DNA from: Ideonella_A intermedia_A
GTDB taxonomy: Bacteria; Pseudomonadota; Gammaproteobacteria; Burkholderiales; Burkholderiaceae_C
Assembly: GCA_943370175.1 (NCBI GenBank)
Contig: CALRPU020000019.1
Span: forward strand, 41,240 to 105,239
Reading direction: 5' to 3'
DNA length: 64,000 nt
The notes under the pieces are model-generated. The model saw only the letters and a program-made list of their open reading frames with translations. It did not search any database and was not told the origin of the DNA. Shown in pieces: positions 1-9,674 of this stretch. Each line of letters opens with the position of its first letter. The first letter of the stretch is position 1. The translations under genes were made by a program, and so were the position numbers.

Positions 1-260
1 GCGCTGGTCAGCACCACGGTGCGCACCTCGGGGTGTTCGAAGCGGATGCGGTTGATGGCGTCGTTCAGCTCGATGTCCACGCCCAGGTCGTAGCTGTTGA
101 GCTTGAGCTTGTAGCCCGGGCGCAGGCCGCCGTTCTCGTCGATGGCGATGGCCAGCGTGGCCACCGGGCCCTCGAAGCTGAGCTTCCAGTGCTTGTAGCG
201 CGACGGGTGCGTCTGGTAGTCGACGGGCGTGACCGTTGCGGTCGGGGCTTCATTGCTCAC
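1..260 (-). CDS. boxC: Benzoyl-CoA-dihydrodiol lyase BoxC, N-terminal part
   Basis: BoxC is the crotonase-superfamily enzyme of the aerobic box pathway. It hydrolyses 2,3-epoxybenzoyl-CoA to 3,4-didehydroadipyl-CoA semialdehyde and formate in the cytoplasm. Only the first 86 codons are in the window; the gene runs off the left edge. The minus-strand frame starts with GTG at 260 and reads MSNEAPTATVTPVDYQTHPS, followed by RYKHWKLSFEG and AIAIDENGGLRPGYKLKLNS, which matches the BoxC N-terminus as I know it. An AGGAG sits 5 nt before the GTG and fixes this start. boxR lies just upstream on the same strand, and boxB and boxA are expected beyond the edge. An ATG at 253 opens a different frame and is not the start. 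Confidence 0.88.
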   Translation of the reverse strand, partial: MSNEAPTATVTPVDYQTHPSRYKHWKLSFEGPVATLAIAIDENGGLRPGYKLKLNSYDLGVDIELNDAINRIRFEHPEVRTVVLTS

Positions 261-294
261 GGGGTCTCCTCGGCGGACAGCGATGGCAGAAAGA

Positions 295-364
295 TGCAAT
301 CGAGTGCACGCATCATAGTGCAATGAGCTGCCGACGGTCAAGCAGGTATATGCATTTTAATGCA
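295..364 (-). promoter_or_regulatory. boxC promoter with BoxR-type TGCA operator repeats
   Basis: Reading the minus strand, TTGACC (341-336) and TATGAT (317-312) are 18 nt apart and make a good sigma-70 promoter for boxC. Around it are TGCA-N6-TGCA at 351-364, an imperfect CGCA-N6-TGCA at 309-322 overlapping the -10, and TGCA-N6-TGCA at 295-308 just downstream of the -10. BzdR/BoxR-family repressors are known to bind at TGCA repeats, so this is the likely BoxR operator. The promoter lies between the boxR stop codon and boxC, so boxC need not depend on boxR read-through. Confidence 0.75.
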
Positions 365-367
365 CAT

Positions 368-1354
368 TCAGAGCGGCATGCCCAGCGCCGTTCGCACCAC
401 GCCGCGCAGCTGCGCGAAGGTGGCGTCCAGCGCCTGGGCGCTGGTGTCCAAGGTGAAATCGGCCTTGGAATAGAAGGCCGCCCGCCCGGCCAGGATCCCC
501 TTCAGGTCTTCCATGGCCTCGCGGCTCGCGGCCATCGGGCGCAGGTCGCCTTGTTCCATGACGCGGCGCATGTGGTCTTCGGGCGTGGCTTGCAGCCACA
601 CGGTGGTGCAATGCGACAGCAGCTGGTTGAAGGTGGCGGGGTCGGACACCAGGCCACCCGGCGTGGCAATCACCACCTCGCTGTAGATCTGGATCGCTTC
701 TTCCAGGGCGCGGCGTTCGTAGCGGCGGTAGGCGTTCATCCCGTACAGCGCTTGGATCTCGGCCACGCTGCAGCCGGCGAAAGCTTCGATCTGCCGGCTC
801 AGTTCGATGAACGGGCAGCCCAGGTCGTCGGCCAACTGCTGGCCCAGCGTGGACTTGCCCGCGCCGCGCAGCCCGATCAGCGCGATGCGGGCGCTGCGCA
901 CCACCGAGCCGCTGCCGCCCGTGCCCAGCATTTGGCCCACCGCCTCGCGCACGCGCTTGAGCGTGGCCTCGTCACGCTGTTCCAGCAACTCGCGCAGCAG
1001 CAGCCACTCGGGCGATCGGGTGGTCACGTCGCCAACCAGCTCGGCCAGCGAGCATTGAAGGGCACCGGCCACCTGCAGCAGCACCAGAATCGACGCGTTG
1101 CCGATGCCGTACTCGAGGTTGGCCAGGTGGCGTTCGGAAACGTCGGCGGCCAGGGCCACCGCTTTGCGCGTCAGGCCGCGGCGGGCCCGCAGCGCCTTGA
1201 CCCGGTCGCCCAGGGCCACCAGGAAGGGGTTCTTGTCGCCGCCGTCCACCGCGTCTGCGCCTTGGGCGCCGATGGCGATGGGATCGGCGGGAACCGGCGT
1301 TGAGCGCTCGGTCCCTGGGACTAACCCGGGTGTATGCACTATAGTGCTTGACAT
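368..1354 (-). CDS. boxR: BoxR/BzdR-family transcriptional repressor (XRE HTH plus shikimate-kinase-like domain)
   Basis: This 328-residue protein is probably the benzoyl-CoA-responsive repressor of the box genes. It has the family's two-part architecture: an XRE-type helix-turn-helix at about residues 47-105 and a shikimate-kinase-like domain from about 155, with the P-loop GLRGAGKST at 161-169. In the family the kinase-like fold senses benzoyl-CoA rather than phosphorylating shikimate. The start is uncertain. ATG at 1354 lacks a clear ribosome-binding site, and the operator at 1335-1348 would then lie inside codons 3-7; GTG at 1339 is an alternative, and the first 40 residues are poorly structured. 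It is transcribed toward boxC and away from boxD, and candidate operators flank it on both sides, which suggests autoregulation. Confidence 0.88.
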   Translation of the reverse strand: MSSTIVHTPGLVPGTERSTPVPADPIAIGAQGADAVDGGDKNPFLVALGDRVKALRARRGLTRKAVALAADVSERHLANLEYGIGNASILVLLQVAGALQCSLAELVGDVTTRSPEWLLLRELLEQRDEATLKRVREAVGQMLGTGGSGSVVRSARIALIGLRGAGKSTLGQQLADDLGCPFIELSRQIEAFAGCSVAEIQALYGMNAYRRYERRALEEAIQIYSEVVIATPGGLVSDPATFNQLLSHCTTVWLQATPEDHMRRVMEQGDLRPMAASREAMEDLKGILAGRAAFYSKADFTLDTSAQALDATFAQLRGVVRTALGMPL

Positions 1355-1376
1355 GCGTCGGAGCGCCCTCTATTGT
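1335..1376 (+). promoter_or_regulatory. Promoter and operator of the boxD-bclA-transporter operon
   Basis: TTGACA (1348-1353) and TATTGT (1371-1376) are separated by 17 nt and form a strong sigma-70 promoter facing boxD. TGCA-ctatag-TGCT at 1335-1348 overlaps the -35 box and is one base away from the TGCA-N6-TGCA repeats found at the boxC promoter. A repressor bound here would block RNA polymerase. Transcription from here would give a leader of about 220 nt before the boxD ATG. That leader (to 1606) is very GC-rich with possible hairpins, for example the GCCGGCGGGCCGG tract near 1431, and contains no gene I can support. Confidence 0.72.
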
Positions 1377-1606
1377 GATGGCACGCACAATAATTCATAT
1401 TGGGTGGACCCGCAAGTCGAAGGCCGCCTGGGCCGGCGGGCCGGTGGGGTGCCGCCGGCCGGTGGGCCGCACCAAGCTCAACGCCAGAGCCTGCAGCCCG
1501 GCCGGATCCGCACCGCGTGTCCCGCACAGGCTCACAGGGCGCGGCGCGGCGCGGCGCGCCACCGCCCGGGGTCCTTGCCCAATGTCACCCGCTTTGAAAG
1601 CCCGCC

Positions 1607-3175
1607 ATGACCGCACGCATTGACCGCCTCGCCAACCACCTCGGGGGCCACTGGGCCCACGGCACTGGCGCCGGCACGGCGTTGTTGGACCCGGTGCTGG
1701 GCACGCCCCTGGTCGAGGTGGACGCCACCGGGCTGGACCTGCGCGGCGGCTTCGCGCACGCCCGCCAAACCGGGGGCGCCGCCTTGCGGGCGCTGAGCTA
1801 CCGTGAGCGCGGCGGCCTGCTCAGCCGCGTCGTGGCGCTGTTGCAGTCGCGGCGCGACGCCTATTACGAGATCGCCACCGCCAACAGCGGCACCGTCAAG
1901 AACGACTCGGCCGTTGACATCGACGGCGCGATCTTCACGATCGGCCAATACGCCAAGCTCGCCGACGGCCTGGGTGACCGCCACCACCTGCTGGACGGCG
2001 ACCCGGCCCGCCTGGGCAAGGACCCGCTGTTCCAGTCGCGCCATGTGCTCGTGCCCAGCCGCGGGTTGGCGCTGTTCATCAACGCTTTCAACTTTCCTTC
2101 GTGGGGCCTGTGGGAGAAGGCGGCGCCCGCGCTGTTGTCGGGCGTGCCGGTGGTTGTCAAGCCGGCCACGGCCACCGCCTGGTTGACCCAGGTGATGGTG
2201 AAAGACGTGGTGGAAGCGGGCATCCTGCCGCCGGGGGCGTTGTCGGTGGTGTGCGGCTCGTCGGCGGGCCTGCTCGACGCGCTCCAGCCCTTCGACGTGC
2301 TGAGCTTCACTGGCTCGGCCGAGACCGCCGCCGTGGTGCGCGCCCACCCGGCGGTCAGCCGCGACTCGGTGCGCGTCAACATCGAGGCCGACAGCTTGAA
2401 CTCGGCGCTGTTGATGCCCGGCGAGGGCGCCGACAGCCCGGCCTTCGACCTGTTGGTCAAGGAGGTGGCGCGCGAGATGACGGTGAAGTCCGGCCAGAAG
2501 TGCACCGCCATCCGCCGCGTGCTGGTGCCCGAGGCGCTGTACGACGCGGCGGCCGCCGCCATCGGTGCCCGCCTGGCCAAGACCACGGTGGGCAACCCGC
2601 GCAACGAGTCGGTGCGCATGGGCGCGCTGGTCAGCCGCGCGCAACTGGCGGCGGTGCGCGAGGGCCTGGCGTTGCTGAAGACGCAGGCCGAGGTGCTGCA
2701 CGACGGCGCCGACCGACCGCTGGTCGACGCCGACCCGGCCGTGGCCTGCTGCGTGGGCCCGACGCTGCTGGGCACCCGCCAGCCCGACACCGCCGACCGC
2801 GTGCACGACACCGAGGTGTTCGGCCCGGTCGCCACGCTGGTGCCTTACCGCGACTTGGCGCACGCGCAGGCGCTGGTGCGCCGCGGGCAGGGGTCGCTGG
2901 TCAGCTCGCTGTACGGCAGCGACCCGGCCACGCTCGCCGACAGCGCCCTGGCCTTGGCCGACGCGCACGGCCGCGTGCACGTGATCTCGCCCGACGTGGC
3001 CGCGGTGCACACGGGCCATGGCAATGTGATGCCGCAGTCGCTTCACGGGGGGCCGGGCCGCGCCGGTGGCGGCGAGGAACTGGGCGGCGCGCGGGCCTTG
3101 AATTTCTACCACCGCCGCAGCGCCATCCAGGCGAGCACCGCGGTGCTGGACCGGTTGGTGCAGGACGCCGCTTGA
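1607..3175 (+). CDS. boxD: 3,4-dehydroadipyl-CoA semialdehyde dehydrogenase BoxD
   Basis: This is an aldehyde dehydrogenase (522 aa) of the PaaZ/BoxD branch. It oxidises the semialdehyde released by BoxC to 3,4-dehydroadipyl-CoA, normally with NADP+. Visible family marks are NAFNFPSWGLWEK at 159-171, the SFTGSAET stretch near 233, the general-base glutamate in VNIEAD (E260), and the catalytic cysteine in SGQKCT (C299). PaaZ itself carries an extra C-terminal hydratase domain; that domain is absent here, as expected for BoxD. It is the first gene of the plus-strand operon, 73 nt before bclA. No strong ribosome-binding site precedes the ATG. The function is further supported by boxC and boxR next door. 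Confidence 0.88.
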   Translation: MTARIDRLANHLGGHWAHGTGAGTALLDPVLGTPLVEVDATGLDLRGGFAHARQTGGAALRALSYRERGGLLSRVVALLQSRRDAYYEIATANSGTVKNDSAVDIDGAIFTIGQYAKLADGLGDRHHLLDGDPARLGKDPLFQSRHVLVPSRGLALFINAFNFPSWGLWEKAAPALLSGVPVVVKPATATAWLTQVMVKDVVEAGILPPGALSVVCGSSAGLLDALQPFDVLSFTGSAETAAVVRAHPAVSRDSVRVNIEADSLNSALLMPGEGADSPAFDLLVKEVAREMTVKSGQKCTAIRRVLVPEALYDAAAAAIGARLAKTTVGNPRNESVRMGALVSRAQLAAVREGLALLKTQAEVLHDGADRPLVDADPAVACCVGPTLLGTRQPDTADRVHDTEVFGPVATLVPYRDLAHAQALVRRGQGSLVSSLYGSDPATLADSALALADAHGRVHVISPDVAAVHTGHGNVMPQSLHGGPGRAGGGEELGGARALNFYHRRSAIQASTAVLDRLVQDAA

Positions 3176-3248
3176 CGGCGGATCGAACCACCTGAGCTCT
3201 GCCACCGTCAACGCCGCCACCGCTGCCGCCGTCGCCAAGGAGTCCGCC

Positions 3249-4858
<1,610 letters not shown>

Positions 4859-4862
<4 letters not shown>

Positions 4863-5665
4863 ACGCGGCCGCCTTGCACGTTGACATCGACTGGGCCGGC
4901 CGCCCGGTGCGCGTCGAAGTTGCTTTCGTGGGCGCCAGCGATGCGCAGGCGCCGCTGGTCGTCTTCCTGCACGAAGGCCTGGGGTCGGTGGCGATGTGGC
5001 GCGACTTTCCGCAGCGGCTGTGCGCCGCGGTGGGGGCGCGCGGGCTGGTGTATTCGCGCCCGGCCTACGGCCAGTCCACGCCGCGCGCGCCCGACGAGGC
5101 CTGGGGCCCGGACTTCCTGCACCGCCAGGCCCGTGAGGTGCTGCCCGCCGTGCTGCAGGCGCTGGACGTGGACGCGGCCGCGCGCCCCGTCTGGTTGTTC
5201 GGCCACAGCGACGGCGGCTCGATCGCGCTGCTGTACGCGGCGATGTTCCCGGCGCAGGTGGCCGGCGCCATCGTGCTGGCGCCCCACATCCTGGTCGAGC
5301 CGGTGTCGGTGGACAGCATCGCCAGCGCCCGCGAAACCTACCTGAGCACCGACCTGCGCCAGCGCCTGGCCCGCTACCACGCCGACGTCGATTCGGCCTT
5401 CTGGGGCTGGAACGACGTGTGGCTGAGCGCGGCCTTCCGCGACTGGACCATCGTCGACGAACTCGGCCGCATCACCGCCCCGGTGCTGGCCATCCAGGGC
5501 GTGGACGACGAATACGGCACGCTGGAGCAGGTGCGCGGCATCGCCCGCCAGGTGCCCGGCACCCGCTTGCTCGAACTGCCCGAATGTGGACACTCGGCCC
5601 ACCGCGACCAGCCCGAGGCGGTGATCGCCGCCAGCCACGCCTTCATCGGCACCCACCGCCCCTGA
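4859..5665 (+). CDS. Alpha/beta hydrolase of the benzoate operon
   Basis: This is a 268-residue alpha/beta-hydrolase fold protein. The oxyanion-loop region FLHEGLGS is at 37-43, the nucleophile elbow GHSDGG places serine at 117, the acid is probably D216 or D217 in QGVDDEYG, and the histidine is H245 in CGHSAH. It overlaps bclA by ATGA and precedes the transporter genes, so it is co-expressed with benzoate activation. Hydrolases of this type accompany other box clusters, where a lactonase or a thioesterase-like rescue role has been suggested; the substrate cannot be read from the sequence. No signal peptide is visible, so it is probably cytoplasmic. Confidence 0.8.
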
Positions 5666-5687
5666 TGCCTCGAAAAGGAGACACCGC

Positions 5688-6863
5688 ATGACCGCCCCCC
5701 GTTTTGTCCTCGCCGCCGGCGCCGCGGCCCTGGTCGCCGCCTTCGCCACGCCCGCCGTCCACGCGCAGTCCACCGGCAAGCTCAAGGTCGGCCTGATGCT
5801 GCCGGCCACCGGCACCTTCGCCGCGCTGGGCACGGCCATCGAGAACGGCTTTCGCCTGCACGTGACCGAGCAGGGCGGCAAGCTGGGCGGGCGCGAGGTC
5901 GAGTTCGTCAAGGTGGACGACGAAAGCGACCCCTCCAAGGCCACCGACAACGTCAACAAGCTCATCAAGCGCGACAACGTCGACGTGCTGATCGGCACGG
6001 TGCACTCCGGCGTGGCCATGGCCATGGCCAAGGCCGCCAAGGACAGCGGCACCACGCTGATCGTGCCCAACGCCGGGGCCGACGCCGTCACCGGCCCGAT
6101 GTGCGCGCCGAACATCTTCCGCTCCAGCTTCAGCAATTGGCAACCGGGCTACGCGATGGGCGAGGTGGTGGCCAAGCGCGGCCACAAGAAGGTGGTCACC
6201 ATCACCTGGAAGTACGCCGCGGGCGACGAGTCGGTGCGCGGGTTCAAGGAGGCTTTTGAGAAGGCCGGTGGCAGCGTGGTGAAAGAGTTGAGCCTGCCCT
6301 TTCCGAACGTTGAGTTCCAGGCCTTGCTGACCGAGATCGCGGCGGCCAAGCCCGACGCGGTCTACACCTTCTTCGCCGGCGGCGGCGCGGTGAAGTTCGT
6401 CAAGGACTACGCCGCGGCCGGGCTGAAGAAGTCGATTCCGCTGTACGGCGCCGGCTTCCTGACCGACGGCACGCTGGAAGCCCAGGGCGCCGACGCGGAA
6501 GGCCTGTTCACCACGCTGCACTACGCCGACAGCCTGAACACGCCGCGCGACAACGCCTTCCGCCTGGCCTACGCCAAGACCTACAAGCTGCAGCCCGACG
6601 TCTACGCGGTGCAGGGCTACGACGCCGCGCTGATGCTGGGCACCGGCCTGGCCGCGGTGAAGGGCGACATCGGCAAGAAGGCCGAGTTCGCCGCCGCGCT
6701 GCAGAAGGCCAGGATCGACAGCCCGCGCGGCCCCTTCAGCCTGTCCAAGGCGCACAACCCGGTGCAGGACATCTACCTGCGCCAGGTCGTCGGCAAGGAA
6801 AACAAACTGATCAGCGTGGCCAGCAAAGGCCTGGCCGACCCGGCCCGCGGCTGCAAGATGTGA
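5688..6863 (+). CDS. ABC transporter periplasmic substrate-binding protein (LivK family, probably benzoate/aromatic acid)
   Basis: This 391-residue periplasmic binding protein belongs to the leucine/isoleucine/valine (HAAT) family. A signal peptide of about 26 residues (hydrophobic AAGAAALVAAFATPA, cleavage near VHA-QS) is followed by KLKVGLMLPATGTFAALGTA, the usual first strand and helix. AAGGAG lies 7 nt before the ATG. It starts a five-gene transporter set (binding protein, two permeases, two ATPases) 22 nt after the hydrolase. Many members of this family bind aromatic acids rather than amino acids, and linkage to bclA and boxD makes benzoate or a related aryl acid the likely ligand. Ligand choice is inference. 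Confidence 0.88.
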   Translation: MTAPRFVLAAGAAALVAAFATPAVHAQSTGKLKVGLMLPATGTFAALGTAIENGFRLHVTEQGGKLGGREVEFVKVDDESDPSKATDNVNKLIKRDNVDVLIGTVHSGVAMAMAKAAKDSGTTLIVPNAGADAVTGPMCAPNIFRSSFSNWQPGYAMGEVVAKRGHKKVVTITWKYAAGDESVRGFKEAFEKAGGSVVKELSLPFPNVEFQALLTEIAAAKPDAVYTFFAGGGAVKFVKDYAAAGLKKSIPLYGAGFLTDGTLEAQGADAEGLFTTLHYADSLNTPRDNAFRLAYAKTYKLQPDVYAVQGYDAALMLGTGLAAVKGDIGKKAEFAAALQKARIDSPRGPFSLSKAHNPVQDIYLRQVVGKENKLISVASKGLADPARGCKM

Positions 6864-6893
6864 GCTGAGCCCTGCGCCTGCCACCCACCCCCG

Positions 6894-7775
6894 ATGGACT
6901 TCGCCACTTTCCTCATCCAGTGCCTGAACTCGTTGCAGTACGGGCTGCTGTTGTTCCTCGTCGCGTCCGGGCTGACCTTGATCTTCGGGATCATGGGCGT
7001 GATCAACCTCGCCCACGGCAGCTTCTACATGATCGGCGCCTACATGGCCTATGCCCTGGCGCCCTTCGTGGCCGCCACCTTCGGCGGCGGCTTCTTCGCC
7101 ACGCTGGCGGTGGGCGTGCTGCTGTCGGTGGTGCTGGGCTATGTGCTGGAATGGGCTTTCTTCAGTTTCCTGTACGAGCGCGAGCACCTGCAGCAGGTGC
7201 TGATGACCTACGGCCTGATCCTGGTCTTCGAGGAACTGCGCAGCATGCTGGTGGGCGACGACGTGTACGGCGTGAAGGCGCCCGACTTCCTCAGCGGCAG
7301 CGTGCCGCTGGGTGAGCTGATGACCTACCCGGTGTACCGGCTGTTCATCTCGGGTGTGTGCCTGCTGCTGGCGCTGGGCATGTACCTGGTCTTCAGCCGC
7401 ACGCGGCTGGGCATGATGATCCGCGCCGGCAGCACCAACCGCGAAATGGTGCAGTCGCTGGGCATCGACATCAGCTTTCTGTACCGCGTGGTCTTCGCGG
7501 CGGGCGTGGCCATCGCGGTGTTCGCCGGCATGGTGGCCGCGCCGGTGTCCTCGGTCTACCCGGGCATGGGCAACAGCGTGCTGATCATCTGCTTCGTGGT
7601 CGTGGTGATCGGCGGCATCGGCTCCATCCGCGGGGCGTTGCTGGCGTCCTTGCTGATCGGCGCGGTGGACACCTTCGGCAAGGTCCTGCTGCCGTCGGCG
7701 GCCGGCGTGCTGGTGTACGTGTTGATGGCGCTGATCCTGCTGTGGAAGCCGGACGGCCTGTTCAAGGCGGGATGA
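6894..7775 (+). CDS. Branched-chain-type ABC transporter permease LivH-like
   Basis: This 293-residue inner-membrane permease belongs to the LivH family. The family signature near the N-terminus, GLTLIFGIMGVINLAHGSFYMIGAY, is present at about residues 26-50, split over the first two membrane helices, and about eight hydrophobic segments follow. The segment GIGSIRGALLASLLIGAVDTFG matches the conserved cytoplasmic loop and last helices. It begins 30 nt after the binding-protein gene and ends 4 nt before the LivM-like gene. It should form the translocation channel together with that protein for import of the aromatic acid. Confidence 0.9.
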   Translation: MDFATFLIQCLNSLQYGLLLFLVASGLTLIFGIMGVINLAHGSFYMIGAYMAYALAPFVAATFGGGFFATLAVGVLLSVVLGYVLEWAFFSFLYEREHLQQVLMTYGLILVFEELRSMLVGDDVYGVKAPDFLSGSVPLGELMTYPVYRLFISGVCLLLALGMYLVFSRTRLGMMIRAGSTNREMVQSLGIDISFLYRVVFAAGVAIAVFAGMVAAPVSSVYPGMGNSVLIICFVVVVIGGIGSIRGALLASLLIGAVDTFGKVLLPSAAGVLVYVLMALILLWKPDGLFKAG

Positions 7776-7779
7776 ACGC

Positions 7780-8850
7780 ATGAACCCCTCGACGACTTCC
7801 CCCGGCCTTGGCGGCAAGCTCGCCTTCGTGCTGGTCACCTTTGCGGCGCTGGCGTTGCTGCCCTTCCTGTCGGGCGCCTACGGGCTCGACCTCGTCACCA
7901 AGATCATGGTGTACGCGTTGTTTGCGCTGAGCCTGGAGCTGCTGGTGGGCAGCACCGGCCTGGTGTGCTTCGGCCAGGCGGCCTTCTTCGGCATCGGGGC
8001 CTACGCCACGGTGTGGCTGTCGCCGCAGTACGACGCCGGCAACGTGGCCTGGCTGCTGCCCGGCTGCATGCTGGCCGCGGGTGCCTTTGCGCTGGCGGTG
8101 GGCGCGCTGTCGCTGCGCACCAAGGGCGTGTACTTCATCATGGTCACGCTGGCCTTCGCGCAGATGGCCTACTACGTGGTGCACGACACGCCGCTGGGCG
8201 GCGGCACCGACGGCGTCTACCTGACCGCCAAGCCCACGCTGGGCCCGTGGCTCGACCTGGACAAGGCCCTGCCGCTGTACTACTTCACCCTGGCTTGCCT
8301 GGTGGCGGTGTTCGCCTTCCTGGCGGTGCTGCTGCGCTCGCGCTTCGGCCACGCGCTGGCCGGCATCAAGCACAACGAGCAGCGCATGAAGGCCGTTGGC
8401 TTTTCCACCTACCCCTACAAGCTGGCGGCCTTCGCCATCTCGGGCGCGCTGGCCGGGCTGGCGGGCTTTCTGTTCGCGGTGAAGGACGGCTATGTGAACC
8501 CGGAGCTGCTGAGCTGGCACCTGTCCGGCGCGGTGCTGATCATGATCATCCTGGGCGGCCTGGGCCACCTGCGAGGCGCGCTGATCGGCGCCTTCGCCTT
8601 CGCGCTGCTGCAGGAATTTTTCAAGTCCGAAGCCATCTTCGGTGCCTTTGCCAAGCACTGGCACCTGGGCCTGGGCCTGACCATCATCGTCAGCGTGGCG
8701 GTGCTGCCGAACGGCCTGGTGGGCCTGCCCGCGCGGCTGCGCGAACGCCTGTTCGGCGGCGACGCCGGACGCGCCCGCGCGGCGCGCGCCGTGCCCGCGC
8801 CGGACGACGTCAGCGCCGCCGCCCCTTCGGACATGGGAGGCCGTCCATGA
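7780..8850 (+). CDS. Branched-chain-type ABC transporter permease LivM-like
   Basis: This 356-residue LivM-family permease has about nine membrane segments. LLVGSTGLVCFGQAAFFGIGAYA carries the conserved STGLxxxGxAAFxGxGAY pattern, and ILGGLGHLRGALIGAFAF matches the C-terminal loop contacting the ATPases. The C-terminal tail of about 35 residues (RARAARAVPAPDDVSAAAP) is hydrophilic and alanine/arginine-rich, and is longer than usual. Start and stop are coupled: the ATG lies 4 nt after the LivH-like stop, and its TGA overlaps the start of the LivG-like gene at 8847. Confidence 0.9.
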   Translation: MNPSTTSPGLGGKLAFVLVTFAALALLPFLSGAYGLDLVTKIMVYALFALSLELLVGSTGLVCFGQAAFFGIGAYATVWLSPQYDAGNVAWLLPGCMLAAGAFALAVGALSLRTKGVYFIMVTLAFAQMAYYVVHDTPLGGGTDGVYLTAKPTLGPWLDLDKALPLYYFTLACLVAVFAFLAVLLRSRFGHALAGIKHNEQRMKAVGFSTYPYKLAAFAISGALAGLAGFLFAVKDGYVNPELLSWHLSGAVLIMIILGGLGHLRGALIGAFAFALLQEFFKSEAIFGAFAKHWHLGLGLTIIVSVAVLPNGLVGLPARLRERLFGGDAGRARAARAVPAPDDVSAAAPSDMGGRP

Positions 8851-9674
8851 ATGCGACGTCGTCAACGCCGGCCGCGGTGGCGCCCGCCGCCGCGCAGGCC
8901 CCTGGCTCCTCCGGCACCGCCGCCGCCGGCCCGGACGTGTTGCTGAGCGGCGAGGCCATCTCGCGCCGCTTTGGTGGCCTGCTGGCCGTCGACCGGGTGT
9001 CGGTGCAGTTGCGCCGCGGCAGCGTGCACGCGGTCATCGGCACCAACGGCGCGGGCAAGTCCACGCTGATCAACATCCTGTCGGGCGAGATCCCGCCCAG
9101 CAGCGGCCGCATCGCCTTGCTGGGCCAGGACGTCACCGCCTGGAGCCAGCCGCGCCGCGCCCGCGCCGGGCTGGGCCGCAGCTACCAGCGCACCACCATC
9201 TTTCCGACCTTCAGCGTGTTCGAGAACTGCCGCCTGGCGGCGCAGTCCCGCCATCCGCGGCCCTGGGCCTGGTGGGAAGCCGCCAACCGTTGTTCGGCCA
9301 GCAGCGAGGCCGCCCGCAGCGCCGCGGCCCGCGCGGGCCTGGGCGCGGTGCTGGACCGCAGCGCCGGCTTGCTGTCGCACGGCCAGAAGCGCCAGCTGGA
9401 AATCGCGATGTGCCTGGCCACCGGGCCGCAGGTGCTGCTGCTGGACGAACCGCTGGCCGGCATGGGCGCCGAGGAAACCGACCGCATGCTCGCGCTGTTG
9501 GACGAACTGAAGGCGGCGCACGCCATCTTGCTGGTCGAGCACGACATGGACGCCGTCTTCCGCGTGGCCGACCGCATCACCGTGATGGTCAACGGCGCGG
9601 TCATCGCCTCGGACGCCCCCGACGCGGTGCGCACCAACCCGGCGGTGCAGTCCGCCTACCTGGGACACGACTGA
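8847..9674 (+). CDS. ABC transporter ATP-binding protein LivG-like
   Basis: This is a 275-residue ATPase subunit. After an alanine/proline-rich extension of about 30 residues come the Walker A GTNGAGKST, a variant signature in which LLSHGQKRQLEIAMCLA replaces LSGGQ, the Walker B VLLLDEPLAGMG, and the switch histidine in LLVEHDMDAVF. Replacement of LSGGQ by L-S-H-G-Q is common in LivG proteins. The ATG at 8847 overlaps the LivM-like stop; the open frame reaches back to 7965, but that part is only an out-of-frame reading of the permease gene. LivG and LivF subunits are expected to pair as a heterodimer. Confidence 0.88.
   Translation: MNATSSTPAAVAPAAAQAPGSSGTAAAGPDVLLSGEAISRRFGGLLAVDRVSVQLRRGSVHAVIGTNGAGKSTLINILSGEIPPSSGRIALLGQDVTAWSQPRRARAGLGRSYQRTTIFPTFSVFENCRLAAQSRHPRPWAWWEAANRCSASSEAARSAAARAGLGAVLDRSAGLLSHGQKRQLEIAMCLATGPQVLLLDEPLAGMGAEETDRMLALLDELKAAHAILLVEHDMDAVFRVADRITVMVNGAVIASDAPDAVRTNPAVQSAYLGHD

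Noticed and set aside
5643..7838. Minus-strand open frame of about 731 codons opposite the first transporter genes
   Set aside because: It has the same low-complexity His/Gln/Arg-rich composition and overlaps two well-supported transporter genes.
7965..8846. N-terminal extension of the LivG-like frame
   Set aside because: The extension is an out-of-frame reading of the LivM-like gene; the coupled ATG at 8847 is the natural start.
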